A stretch of 34,907 bases of DNA from Candidatus Zipacnadia bacterium. Lineage in GTDB: Bacteria > Armatimonadota > Zipacnadia > Zipacnadales > UBA5352. The stretch covers positions 1-34,907 of the forward strand of contig JALGSU010000066.1 of the NCBI GenBank assembly GCA_029821735.1, written 5' to 3'. Every line of letters begins with the position of its first letter. Position 1 is the stretch's first letter. Shown here piece by piece: positions 7,776 through 14,223 of this stretch. The position numbers and the translations under genes are program-made. The notes beneath the pieces were generated by a model that was given only the letters and a program-made list of their open reading frames with translations, ran no database searches and was not told the origin of the DNA.

Positions 7776-9696
7776 CGGCCATCGCGGTGCGGCCAGTGAA
7801 GATCAGGCTGCCGCCGGAGCGGGCGTAGTCGGCCAGCACACGTATCTGCTCGTCAGTGAGACAGGATGCGACGGGCGCGATGAGCACACGGTATTTCGCA
7901 AGCCGATCGAGAGTGAGCTGATCCTCGAGCACAAGTTCGAAGGGAATGTGCGCGGAGAGCAGCGCCTGGATTGAGCCGGAGGAGTAACGAGCGTACTCGT
8001 AGCCGAAATCGGCGCTGTGACGGGATGTGAAGACCCCGACGTCAGCGTAGAGCGTGGCGGCGGTGTACAGCTCGCGATGTTCGCGCTGGAAGAGGAGGCA
8101 ACTGGCGAGCGCGTCGCGGCTGCCACCAGCGGCGCCATCGGCTGTGAGTTCGAAGTCACCGTTCTCGAGCACGGTCTCGCCGTCGCGGATGAACTGGATA
8201 TCATCGAACCAGACGGAGCCATCCGCAGCCCAGAGAGAGGGCTCGACGTTGACGACCTCGGCACCCTCGGGGGCGACGATGTCATCGAGCACGAGCTCGT
8301 GCCAGCCGACAACGTCGGCGGCACCGTCGGCGAAGAAGACGTAGGGCTCGCCGGCGGGGGCCTTGTGTTTGGCGTCGACGAAGGTGATGCGCACGCGAGG
8401 CAGGCCGGTGGTCATGTCGGCGACGCGGTAGCGGCAGCGGAAGCTGAAGCGCTGACCGGCCTCGACAGCAGGGAAGGGCTGGTGGCTGATGCCGATGCGC
8501 ACCGCGCCATCGCCAGTGAGGCGGACGGCTGTGGAGCCGTCCGGGCCCTCACCCTCGGCGCGGACCCATGAACCGCGACCCTCACTGCCATAGTCAGAGC
8601 GGACCCAGCGGAAGGCGGGTTGGCGAGTGACCAGACCGTAGCCGACCAGCCAGGGCGAGGTGTTCCAGGCGAGGGAAGTGCAGACGCGATTGTAGATCTC
8701 CTCGGGCGGGCGCATGGCGGTGAGATCGCCGCCGACCCAGGTGTCGACGTAGTTCCAGATGGGCTTGCCATCGGCGAGGGCGCGACCGTATGCGAGCTTC
8801 CAGGACATCACCGGGCCGAGCTGGTTTTTGGACTCGGAGAAGAGCAGGTCCTCGCCCTTGATGATCTCGGTGACGGCGAGCGGCCACTTGTATTTGTACT
8901 GGGTGTTGGCGGTGAGGACGATGCCGGGGATGGCCTCGCGCAGGCGAGTGCGGAAGGTGTCGGTGGCTTCGCGCCAGACGCGATAGCGCCAGTCGACCCA
9001 GCGCGGGTAGAGCGGCTCATCGGGCAGCGGGCAGCGCAGGGCCTCGGGGTCAAGGCCCATCTCGCGCAGACGATCGTCGCCGAGGTCGGCGCGCATGTCC
9101 GCGCGGAACTTCGCCTGGCAACCCTCGCAGTAACCGGTGCCGCCGGTGTCGGTCCAGTAGAACTCCTGATTGTCGAGCATCACCGCATCGGCGGCGAGGT
9201 CGCGGGCAAGCTGGATGCCAAGCTCGATGGTGTAGTCGAGCGCGCCAGTGCTCGGGCAGAGCCACTTGTCGCCGTAGATGTCGATGGTGCCACCCTCGGC
9301 GTCGCGCTGCCACCAGTCGGGGCGCTTGCCAGCGACAGTGTGCCACGTGTCATGGTGGCCGACGTGCATGATGCTCCAGTACATGATGAACTTCATGCCT
9401 GCGGCGTGGTAGTCATCAACAGCCGCGCGCAGGACCTCGGTCGGGTAGTTGGGCTTGATGTCACCGGGTCCGGGGATGAAACTGACGGCCTCGAAACCCA
9501 TCTCCTTGAGGCGCGGGATCCAGACATCGCGATCCTCGACGAGGGCCTCGGTGCGCTCGAGGCTCCACGGCTGCATGATTGCGGTGGCCTCGAGCCAGGG
9601 CTGGAAGGGCGCCACTGGCTCGGTCACGACGGGGCCCTGGGACCAGGCATGGGGGATCATCGCGCACATCAGTATCACCACCGCGGCAAGTCTCAT
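7606..9696 (-). CDS. Secreted GH42-like TIM-barrel protein with CBM and trimerisation-like domain (3' end frameshifted)
   Basis: I chose the ATG at 9696: it gives signal peptide MRLAAVVILMCAMIPHAWS and has AGGAGG 8 bases upstream. The frame stays open to 10620 only because of GC bias. Residues 25-400 form a TIM barrel: FIMYWSIMHVGHHDTWH, AVMLDNQEFYW near residue 175, then YCEGCQAKFRADM, a C-x2-C motif typical of GH42-like enzymes. Residues about 410-535 are a jelly-roll CBM (FSFRCRYRVADM, VWFDDIQFIRDG). Residues about 590-655 (KYRVLIAPVASCLTDEQI, then LADYARSGGSLIFTGRTA) match the GATase-like trimerisation domain of beta-galactosidases. The last 40 residues (after AELLGA) are out of frame. 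It is the first gene of operon A and diverges from the gene at 9817. The role is probably hydrolysis of an exported glycan; the substrate is unknown. Confidence 0.78.
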   Translation of the reverse strand: MRLAAVVILMCAMIPHAWSQGPVVTEPVAPFQPWLEATAIMQPWSLERTEALVEDRDVWIPRLKEMGFEAVSFIPGPGDIKPNYPTEVLRAAVDDYHAAGMKFIMYWSIMHVGHHDTWHTVAGKRPDWWQRDAEGGTIDIYGDKWLCPSTGALDYTIELGIQLARDLAADAVMLDNQEFYWTDTGGTGYCEGCQAKFRADMRADLGDDRLREMGLDPEALRCPLPDEPLYPRWVDWRYRVWREATDTFRTRLREAIPGIVLTANTQYKYKWPLAVTEIIKGEDLLFSESKNQLGPVMSWKLAYGRALADGKPIWNYVDTWVGGDLTAMRPPEEIYNRVCTSLAWNTSPWLVGYGLVTRQPAFRWVRSDYGSEGRGSWVRAEGEGPDGSTAVRLTGDGAVRIGISHQPFPAVEAGQRFSFRCRYRVADMTTGLPRVRITFVDAKHKAPAGEPYVFFADGAADVVGWHELVLDDIVAPEGAEVVNVEPSLWAADGSVWFDDIQFIRDGETVLENGDFELTADGAAGGSRDALASCLLFQREHRELYTAATLYADVGVFTSRHSADFGYEYARYSSGSIQALLSAHIPFELVLEDQLTLDRLAKYRVLIAPVASCLTDEQIRVLADYARSGGSLIFTGRTAMADAYNADRDTDLLAELLGAGRSRPHLGEVLRCRRPHTVLRRGEVDGRWSADSRRGRR

Positions 9697-9703
9697 GGTT
9701 TGC

Positions 9704-9738
9704 GCCTCCTGTGGGAGTGTATTCGCGGGAAAGGAGGC
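9704..9738 (-). promoter_or_regulatory. Possible RBS-sequestering leader hairpin of the 9696 gene
   Basis: On the minus strand the Shine-Dalgarno AGGAGGC (complement of 9704-9710) can pair perfectly over 7 bases with GCCTCCT (complement of 9732-9738), leaving a 21-base loop. If transcription starts upstream of 9738, the leader could hide the ribosome site. The 120-base divergent spacer (9697-9816) must also hold the promoters for both directions; I cannot identify -35/-10 boxes with confidence. Confidence 0.3.
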
Positions 9739-9786
9739 TGGCCCCTGCGCGGGGGTCTCGCAGGCGATGAGCGGTTGCGGGGCGAA

Positions 9787-9811
9787 ACCTCCGCTATCAA
9801 CCGATGGAGGT
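9787..9811 (+). promoter_or_regulatory. Possible RBS-sequestering leader hairpin of the 9817 gene
   Basis: ACCTCC (9787-9792) is the exact complement of GGAGGT (9806-9811), the ribosome site of the gene starting at 9817. One G-U pair can extend the stem, and the loop is about 12 bases. It mirrors the arrangement on the other side of the same divergent spacer. It may be chance in GC-rich DNA. Confidence 0.3.
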
Positions 9812-9816
9812 GCACG

Positions 9817-11154
9817 ATGAGATGTGCAGGCGCGATAATCGCGATGCTGGCGCTGATGCCCGCAGCGGCGGAAGGGCCGTATATAGGCGACTATGATTCG
9901 GAGCTGCGGACCGAAGACGGCGAGCATGTGGACTGCGAGCTGATGATCGAGCGGCTGGAGGACCTGGAAGTCAACACCTACATGTGGCTGATCTGGCACA
10001 ACGCCAATGACTGGGATGATCTGCACGAATTCCTGCCAATGGCGGCGGAGGCAGGGATCACGGTCTGGGTGTATCTGGTACCACACTCGGAGACGGCGTT
10101 TCAGGACGCGAAATGGCCATACTCGGAGCCATTCAAGCTGGATTATGTGCTCTGGGCGCAGGAGATCGCGAAGCTGTCGCTGGAGCACGAAAACCTGATC
10201 GGCTGGGTGATCGACGACTTCTGGGGGAACTTCAACAAGGACCGCTTCAGTATCGAATACACGCGGGAGATGGTGGAGGCGGGGCGGGCGATCAACCCGG
10301 AGCTCAAGTTCTACCCGCTGATGTACTACATGCAGTTCGGCCGGCGCTTTGCTCAGAGCCTCGCACCATTGATCGACGGGTGCGTGGCCGCGTACCCGCG
10401 CGACCGCGAGGTAATCGAGAACGCGCTGCGGTATATGAACGACGACTACGCGGTGCCCGAGGGCATGGGGTTCATACACCCGTGGGACATGCCGTCGCAG
10501 GCGGGCGACCACGCTTTCATCGTGCAAGAGGCGACGGTGACAGACGGGGAACGGCACAGTCTGACCATCGCCTACAGCGACGACTTCGACGGCCCAACGG
10601 AGGGCTACCATGTCCTCCAAGTGCGGGTGAACGAGACGGTGGTATGGCAGGAGGACGTGGCGGGTGAGGATGACGGCGAGGTGACGGTGGATCTGACGGA
10701 GGCGATCGGGGATGCCGAGAAGGTGACCGTGCGGCTGGGAGTGTGGGACCTGCAGGGCGTGGGGAACTTTGGTCTGATGGCGGGAATGACCATCGAGACG
10801 GCGGAGGGGCTGGAGATGGTGACGGACGTGAGCGACGAGGAGGCGTGGCAGCGGGAGACGCGGGGCAGCTTTGTGCTTGAGGGAGCGGACCGCGCGGAAG
10901 GACAGGGGAGGTTCGAGCTACCGTTGATCATCATGACAGCGGGCCAGCGGGTTGAGTTTGCCCAGCGGAACGAGGAGGATGCCCTGACCGAGCGGATCGC
11001 GGCGAAGGTGGCGATGGCACTGGAGTTCGTCGCCGACGGGCGAGCCGAGGGCGTGGTGACGTACTGCCTCGACAAGACGCCGGGGAATCCGGACCTGGAT
11101 GCAGTGGCGGAGATATACGGGGCGTTCCGCGAAGAGCATATGCAGGACGAGTGA
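9817..11154 (+). CDS. Secreted TIM-barrel glycosidase-like protein with an inserted beta domain
   Basis: The product is 445 residues. The ATG at 9817 has GGAGG 6 bases upstream and opens a short signal peptide (MRCAGAIIAMLALMPAAA before EGPYIG). Residues 20-215 show alternating strands and helices of a barrel: VNTYMWLIWHNANDWDD, GITVWVYLVPHSE, LIGWVIDDFWGNFN near residues 127-140 and ELKFYPLMYYMQFGRR. Residues about 225-385 are beta-rich (HSLTIAYSDDFDG, then YHVLQVRVNETVVW) and look like a carbohydrate-binding beta-sandwich. The last segment (IAAKVAMALEFVADGRAEGV) followed by VTYCLDK looks like a return to the barrel, so the beta domain may be inserted. Asp-Asp at the end of WVIDDF is a candidate active-site pair. 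It is divergent from operon A and probably co-transcribed with the two small genes downstream. No exact family is recognised. Confidence 0.75.
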   Translation: MRCAGAIIAMLALMPAAAEGPYIGDYDSELRTEDGEHVDCELMIERLEDLEVNTYMWLIWHNANDWDDLHEFLPMAAEAGITVWVYLVPHSETAFQDAKWPYSEPFKLDYVLWAQEIAKLSLEHENLIGWVIDDFWGNFNKDRFSIEYTREMVEAGRAINPELKFYPLMYYMQFGRRFAQSLAPLIDGCVAAYPRDREVIENALRYMNDDYAVPEGMGFIHPWDMPSQAGDHAFIVQEATVTDGERHSLTIAYSDDFDGPTEGYHVLQVRVNETVVWQEDVAGEDDGEVTVDLTEAIGDAEKVTVRLGVWDLQGVGNFGLMAGMTIETAEGLEMVTDVSDEEAWQRETRGSFVLEGADRAEGQGRFELPLIIMTAGQRVEFAQRNEEDALTERIAAKVAMALEFVADGRAEGVVTYCLDKTPGNPDLDAVAEIYGAFREEHMQDE

Positions 11155-11207
11155 GGCCGACCGGCGAATCGACGTACGAAGCGAGAGCACGATGGGAGTG
11201 ATACGAC

Positions 11208-11441
11208 GTGGCTGACGAGATGGAACAGGAAGAACTCGTGGAGATGGCTAAGGATTACCTGCAGGTGACCTACGGGGAGGACACCATCAGCATGGATGTG
11301 CTCAAGAGCACCGTGACCGATGGCAGCGGGGTGCTGTCGGTGCGATGCACGGTGAGCTGGCGTGGTCAGCGCTCGGACTGGCGCAAGGAGTTCTACTTCG
11401 AGAACGGCTACGTGGCGAATATGTCCGCGCGGCAGATCTGA
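11208..11441 (+). CDS. Small acidic protein of unknown function
   Basis: The product is 77 residues, with GTG at 11208 preceded by GGGAGTG at 7 bases; an in-frame ATG at 11220 is the alternative start. There is no signal peptide and no Cys-rich or DNA-binding motif. The N-terminal half is acidic and helical (MEQEELVEMAKDYLQVTYGE). The C-terminal half looks like three antiparallel strands (GVLSVRCTVSWRGQRS, WRKEFYFENGYVANMS). It starts 53 bases after the secreted TIM-barrel gene and ends 9 bases before the PPC-domain gene, so it is probably co-transcribed and cytoplasmic. I do not recognise the family. Confidence 0.7.
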   Translation: MADEMEQEELVEMAKDYLQVTYGEDTISMDVLKSTVTDGSGVLSVRCTVSWRGQRSDWRKEFYFENGYVANMSARQI

Positions 11442-11450
11442 GGAGAGAGT

Positions 11451-11859
11451 ATGGAGCATTTCCGGTCAGGCGACGGGACGACGATCGTGCTACGGCTCGA
11501 CGATGGCGATATGCTGCTGGAGAGTCTGCAGCAACTGGCCGACGAAGAGGGGCGTGACGGGCTTCGGGGCGCTCAAGCGCACGCATATCCATGTGGGCGA
11601 CTGGGACCAGATGCCGCCGAAGAACCGCTACATCGTGTGGGAGGGGCCGTCGGAATTGTGCAGCCTGTCGGGATTTATCGCGAACGGGCGGGTGCACGCG
11701 CATATGACGGCGTCGGACGGCGAGCGAACGATGGGCGGGCACCTGGAACCGGAGACGATCGTGCTGTATCTGTGCGAGATCGTCATCCAAATCGTCGAGG
11801 ACCTGCCGCTGCGACGGGTGATGACTGAGGACCAGCTACCGCTGCTGAGAAGGCGGTAG
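11451..11859 (+). CDS. PPC/DUF296-domain protein with a one-base frameshift
   Basis: The start is ATG at 11451, preceded by GAGGAGAGAG. The first 34 residues (MEHFRSGDGTTIVLRLDDGD through LADEEG) are in one frame. The rest continues in another: VTGFGALKRTHIHVGDW, then EGPSELCSLSGFIANGRVH, AHMTASDGERTMGGHLEPE and TIVLYLCEIVI. Together these make a standard PPC (DUF296) domain of 135 residues with the expected His-x-His and GGHL signature. Removing one G from the G4 run at 11549-11552 restores the frame. Prokaryotic PPC proteins are trimeric cytosolic proteins, with histidines that can bind a metal, and mostly lack defined function. Plant relatives carry AT-hooks, which are absent here. Confidence 0.8.
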
Positions 11860-11882
11860 GCCAACGGCGAAGGCATACGGCC

Positions 11883-11933
11883 GGCGGGTCTGACACCTTC
11901 GCTGAAGCTATGGTGCCTGAAGAAAGACCCGCC
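11883..11933 (+). terminator. Long hairpin after the PPC gene, possible terminator or structured RNA
   Basis: The 9-base arms ggcgggtct (11883-11891) and agacccgcc (11925-11933) are perfect complements around a 33-base interior that can itself pair (cacc 11894-11897 with ggtg 11912-11915, or cttc with gaag). It starts 23 bases after the PPC stop codon. The flank lacks a T run, so classical intrinsic termination is uncertain. The remainder of 11934-12057 is leader for the DUF4349 gene, in which I see no other clear signal. Confidence 0.45.
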
Positions 11934-12057
11934 CTCCATACGGCAACGATCAACGGAGACAGCCGGCGGGAACACGGTGGGAATGCGGTGCGTCAGACCA
12001 TTGTCTGGACCGCGGGGGGATGGACACGCGATCCGGCATGAAAGGAACGATGCAGGC

Positions 12058-13062
12058 ATGAAGCTCACAGGGACTTCGGGCAAGCTCGTGTTCTCGGTGG
12101 TGACGCTGGTTGCGCTGATGGCCATCACGGCGATGTTCGCCGGCTGCGGATTGATGGCGAAGATGCAGGGCGCAGACGAACGGCGGGTGTCCTCGGCGCT
12201 GAACGACTCGATGGGCTATGAGCAGTTGGCGGAAGCGCCCATGGAGGCGATGGATGCCGACATGGCGCGGATGGCCGCGCCCACCGGCGGGTCGGTAAGC
12301 GCCACGGGCGATACGACCATGGTGCTGGATGTCATCGCATCGGCCGAGGCAGCGGAAAACCGCAAGGTCATCAAGACCGCCGAACTCAACATCGAGGTCC
12401 AAGACATCGCGGGCGCACAGAAGCAGGTGCAGGACGTGGTGGAGGCGGGCGGGGGCTTCATCGCCGACCTGGATGTGCAGGACTACGGGACACGGGTGGA
12501 TGCGAGCATCGTGGCGCGCGTGCCATCGGCGAATTTCAGCGAGATCTACGAGCAGGTCAAGGCTCTCGGGAGCGTCAAGCGCGACCGTATGGGCGGGCAG
12601 GACGTGACCGAGGAGTACATGGACCTGGAGGGGCGGATCGCGAACAAGAAGGTCGCGGAGGAGCGGCTGCGGGAGCTGTTCGCGAAGGCCGGGAAGATCC
12701 CGGACCTGCTGGAAGTGGAGCGCGAACTGTCGCGGGTGCGCGGGGAGATCGAGTCCCTGCAGGGGCGACTGCGGTATCTGAAGGACCAGGTGGGATTTTC
12801 GACGATCACGATCAGCCTCTACCAGCTTGGGGAGGCGCCGGTTGATGAGCCGGAGGGCTGGCGGCTGGGGTATCACATCATGGGAGCCTTCCGCGGACTG
12901 CTGGGTGCGATCCAGTGGCTGGTGACAGCAGGCATCTACATACTGATCTCCGGAGCAGTGGTGTGGATACCGCTGCTGCTGATCATCCTGTGGATACGCC
13001 GGGTTGTGCGACGGCGACGCGCACAGCGGATGGCACAGGCACAGGTGCCGCCGCAGGAGTAG
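12058..13062 (+). CDS. DUF4349 lipoprotein with C-terminal membrane helix
   Basis: The product is 334 residues. The ATG at 12058 follows AAGGA at about 11 bases. Residues 10-30 are a lipoprotein signal ending MFAGC (Cys30, probable lipobox). The family core is recognisable: RKVIKTAELNIEVQDIAGAQ, then GGGFIADLDVQDYG, VARVPSANFSEIYEQVKALG, GGQDVTEEYMDLEGRIANKK and ELSRVRGEIESLQGRLRYLK with a coiled-coil stretch around residues 185-245. Residues about 282-312 form one long hydrophobic helix (LVTAGIYILISGAVVWIPLL) followed by an Arg-rich cytoplasmic tail. Such proteins are anchored in the envelope at both ends; their function is undefined. The gene stands alone between the hairpin at 11883 and the terminator at 13086. 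Confidence 0.9.
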   Translation: MKLTGTSGKLVFSVVTLVALMAITAMFAGCGLMAKMQGADERRVSSALNDSMGYEQLAEAPMEAMDADMARMAAPTGGSVSATGDTTMVLDVIASAEAAENRKVIKTAELNIEVQDIAGAQKQVQDVVEAGGGFIADLDVQDYGTRVDASIVARVPSANFSEIYEQVKALGSVKRDRMGGQDVTEEYMDLEGRIANKKVAEERLRELFAKAGKIPDLLEVERELSRVRGEIESLQGRLRYLKDQVGFSTITISLYQLGEAPVDEPEGWRLGYHIMGAFRGLLGAIQWLVTAGIYILISGAVVWIPLLLIILWIRRVVRRRRAQRMAQAQVPPQE

Positions 13063-13085
13063 GCGGGTGATCGGGAGGTAACGGC

Positions 13086-13116
13086 ACGGGGCGGCTCAGT
13101 ATGGGCCGCCCCGTTT
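13086..13116 (+). terminator. Intrinsic terminator after the DUF4349 gene
   Basis: A perfect 10-bp GC-rich stem (13086-13095 with 13105-13114) with a 9-base loop is followed by TTTGATT, 23 bases after the stop codon. This is a convincing Rho-independent terminator and makes the downstream genes a separate transcription unit whose promoter should lie in 13117-13279. Confidence 0.85.
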
Positions 13117-13248
13117 GATTCAGGGCGGTCAGGTGGGCGAAGTTACGGGTTCGTTAATGAGGATAGTGCCGACGGACGGCGAAGTGTGAGGTGGAGACGT
13201 AGGCGAGAATCGGCGCGCGGGGACACTTCCCCTTCAGGCAGATGTTCT

Positions 13249-13272
13249 GGACCCGTTTGAGTGATGAGGAGG
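13249..13272 (+). repeat. 24-base direct repeat, copy 1 (duplication scar upstream of the first H-X9-DG gene)
   Basis: These 24 bases are identical to 14194-14217. In the downstream copy they encode the end of the first paralog (GAC CCG TTT GAG TGA, Asp-Pro-Phe-Glu-stop) plus the ribosome site of the second. Here they precede the first paralog with the same reading (VLDPFE-stop) and the same GAGGAGG site, but no gene lies before them. They look like the fossil 3' end of a lost or ancestral copy. Confidence 0.85.
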
Positions 13273-13279
13273 CGATGGT

Positions 13280-14209
13280 ATGCGAGAGGTAGTGTGGTTG
13301 ATGTTGGCGCTGGTGGCAGTCACGGCTATGGCTGCGCCGGTGGGCGCGCAGCCAGCGGCGCCCGCAGAGGTAGCACCCGAGGCTGAGGCGGCGCCGGAGA
13401 TGCCCGAGGGCGTGGCCGAGCAGATGCAGCTTTATCGCGATATGGGCATGGATGAAGAAGAGGCCATGTTCTTCGCGATGCTGGGCTCGGGCGAGATGGA
13501 CACGTTGCAGATGATAATGCTCATGAGGATGATGGCCGAGGGCGGCGGAGGTGGCGACGCCATGGGCATGTTCATGCTCATGAACGCCATGAACCAGAAC
13601 AAGGGCGCGGCGACGCCAGTGGTCGTGGACCGCGGCGAGACGCTGCTGATCGTCGAGGGCGGGACGCTCTACGCGATCGACGTGGCAAGCATGGAAGTCA
13701 CGAAGACCGTTCCCTACGCGAAGAAGAAGGCGGGCGGGATGGGGGCGATGCTGCCGTGGCTGATGTTCGGGGAGAGGATTGACCACGTGGAAGAGGAGGC
13801 GATAGTGGCTGAGGTGGCTGAGGCCCAGGCCGACCTGAAGCAATTGGCACTGGCGGTCATGATGTATGTGCAGGACTGGGACATGACGCTGCCGGGTGAG
13901 ACGTGGGCGGAGGATGTCGAGAACTACGTGAAGGACGCTGAGGTATTTGCCCGGGGTGATCTGGCGGTCGGGTATGCGATGAATGAGAAGCTGCCGGGTG
14001 CGAAGCTCAACAAGATTCCGGACCCCGTGGCGACGGTGCTCTTCTTCGAGAGCAACGTCGGTGGCGCCAACCCGCTTGGCGGCGCGGACGATATGGCGGA
14101 AGAGGCACTGCAGGATGGCTTCATCTACATGGCGTTTCTTGACGGGCACGTGGAGGCAGTTGAGATGGAGAGAGCGCGGGAACTGCTTGAGCAGGACCCG
14201 TTTGAGTGA
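13280..14209 (+). CDS. Secreted Met-rich protein with degenerate H-X9-DG domain (paralog 1)
   Basis: The product is 309 residues; the ATG at 13280 has GAGGAGG 7 bases upstream. A signal peptide (residues 1-24, to VGAQ) is followed by an Ala/Glu/Pro spacer, then a block with about 16 Met in 58 residues (YRDMGMDEEEAMFFAM, then MIMLMRMMAEGGGGGDAMGM). Next comes a small beta module (VVVDRGETLLIVEGGTLYAI). The C-terminal half (ADLKQLALAVMMYVQDWDM to AFLDGHVEAVE) is homologous to the soluble body of H-X9-DG pseudopilins, but the key His is Gln278. Both conserved Cys are missing, and the protein has no Cys at all. It lacks the prepilin N terminus, so it is probably a soluble periplasmic or exported protein. 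The stop lies 14 bases before the paralog start. Function unknown. Confidence 0.85.
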   Translation: MREVVWLMLALVAVTAMAAPVGAQPAAPAEVAPEAEAAPEMPEGVAEQMQLYRDMGMDEEEAMFFAMLGSGEMDTLQMIMLMRMMAEGGGGGDAMGMFMLMNAMNQNKGAATPVVVDRGETLLIVEGGTLYAIDVASMEVTKTVPYAKKKAGGMGAMLPWLMFGERIDHVEEEAIVAEVAEAQADLKQLALAVMMYVQDWDMTLPGETWAEDVENYVKDAEVFARGDLAVGYAMNEKLPGAKLNKIPDPVATVLFFESNVGGANPLGGADDMAEEALQDGFIYMAFLDGHVEAVEMERARELLEQDPFE

Positions 14210-14217
14210 TGAGGAGG
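14194..14217 (+). repeat. 24-base direct repeat, copy 2 (junction of the two paralogs)
   Basis: Identical to 13249-13272. It spans the last codons and stop of paralog 1 and the ribosome site GAGGAGG of paralog 2, defining a duplication unit of about 945 bases whose edges lie in this repeat. Confidence 0.85.
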
Positions 14218-14223
14218 AGAGCG

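Noticed and set aside
8620..9816. 399-residue N-terminal extension of the TIM-barrel plus-strand frame
   Set aside because: It is antisense to the GH42-like gene; the signal peptide and ribosome site mark 9817 as the start.
9697..10620. 308-residue N-terminal extension of the GH42-like minus-strand frame
   Set aside because: It runs antisense to the real plus-strand gene starting at 9817; ATG 9696 with AGGAGG and a signal peptide is clearly the start.
11545..11556. Programmed ribosomal frameshift in the PPC gene
   Set aside because: No canonical slippery heptamer or downstream pseudoknot is evident and PPC proteins are not known to need one; a homopolymer error is simpler.
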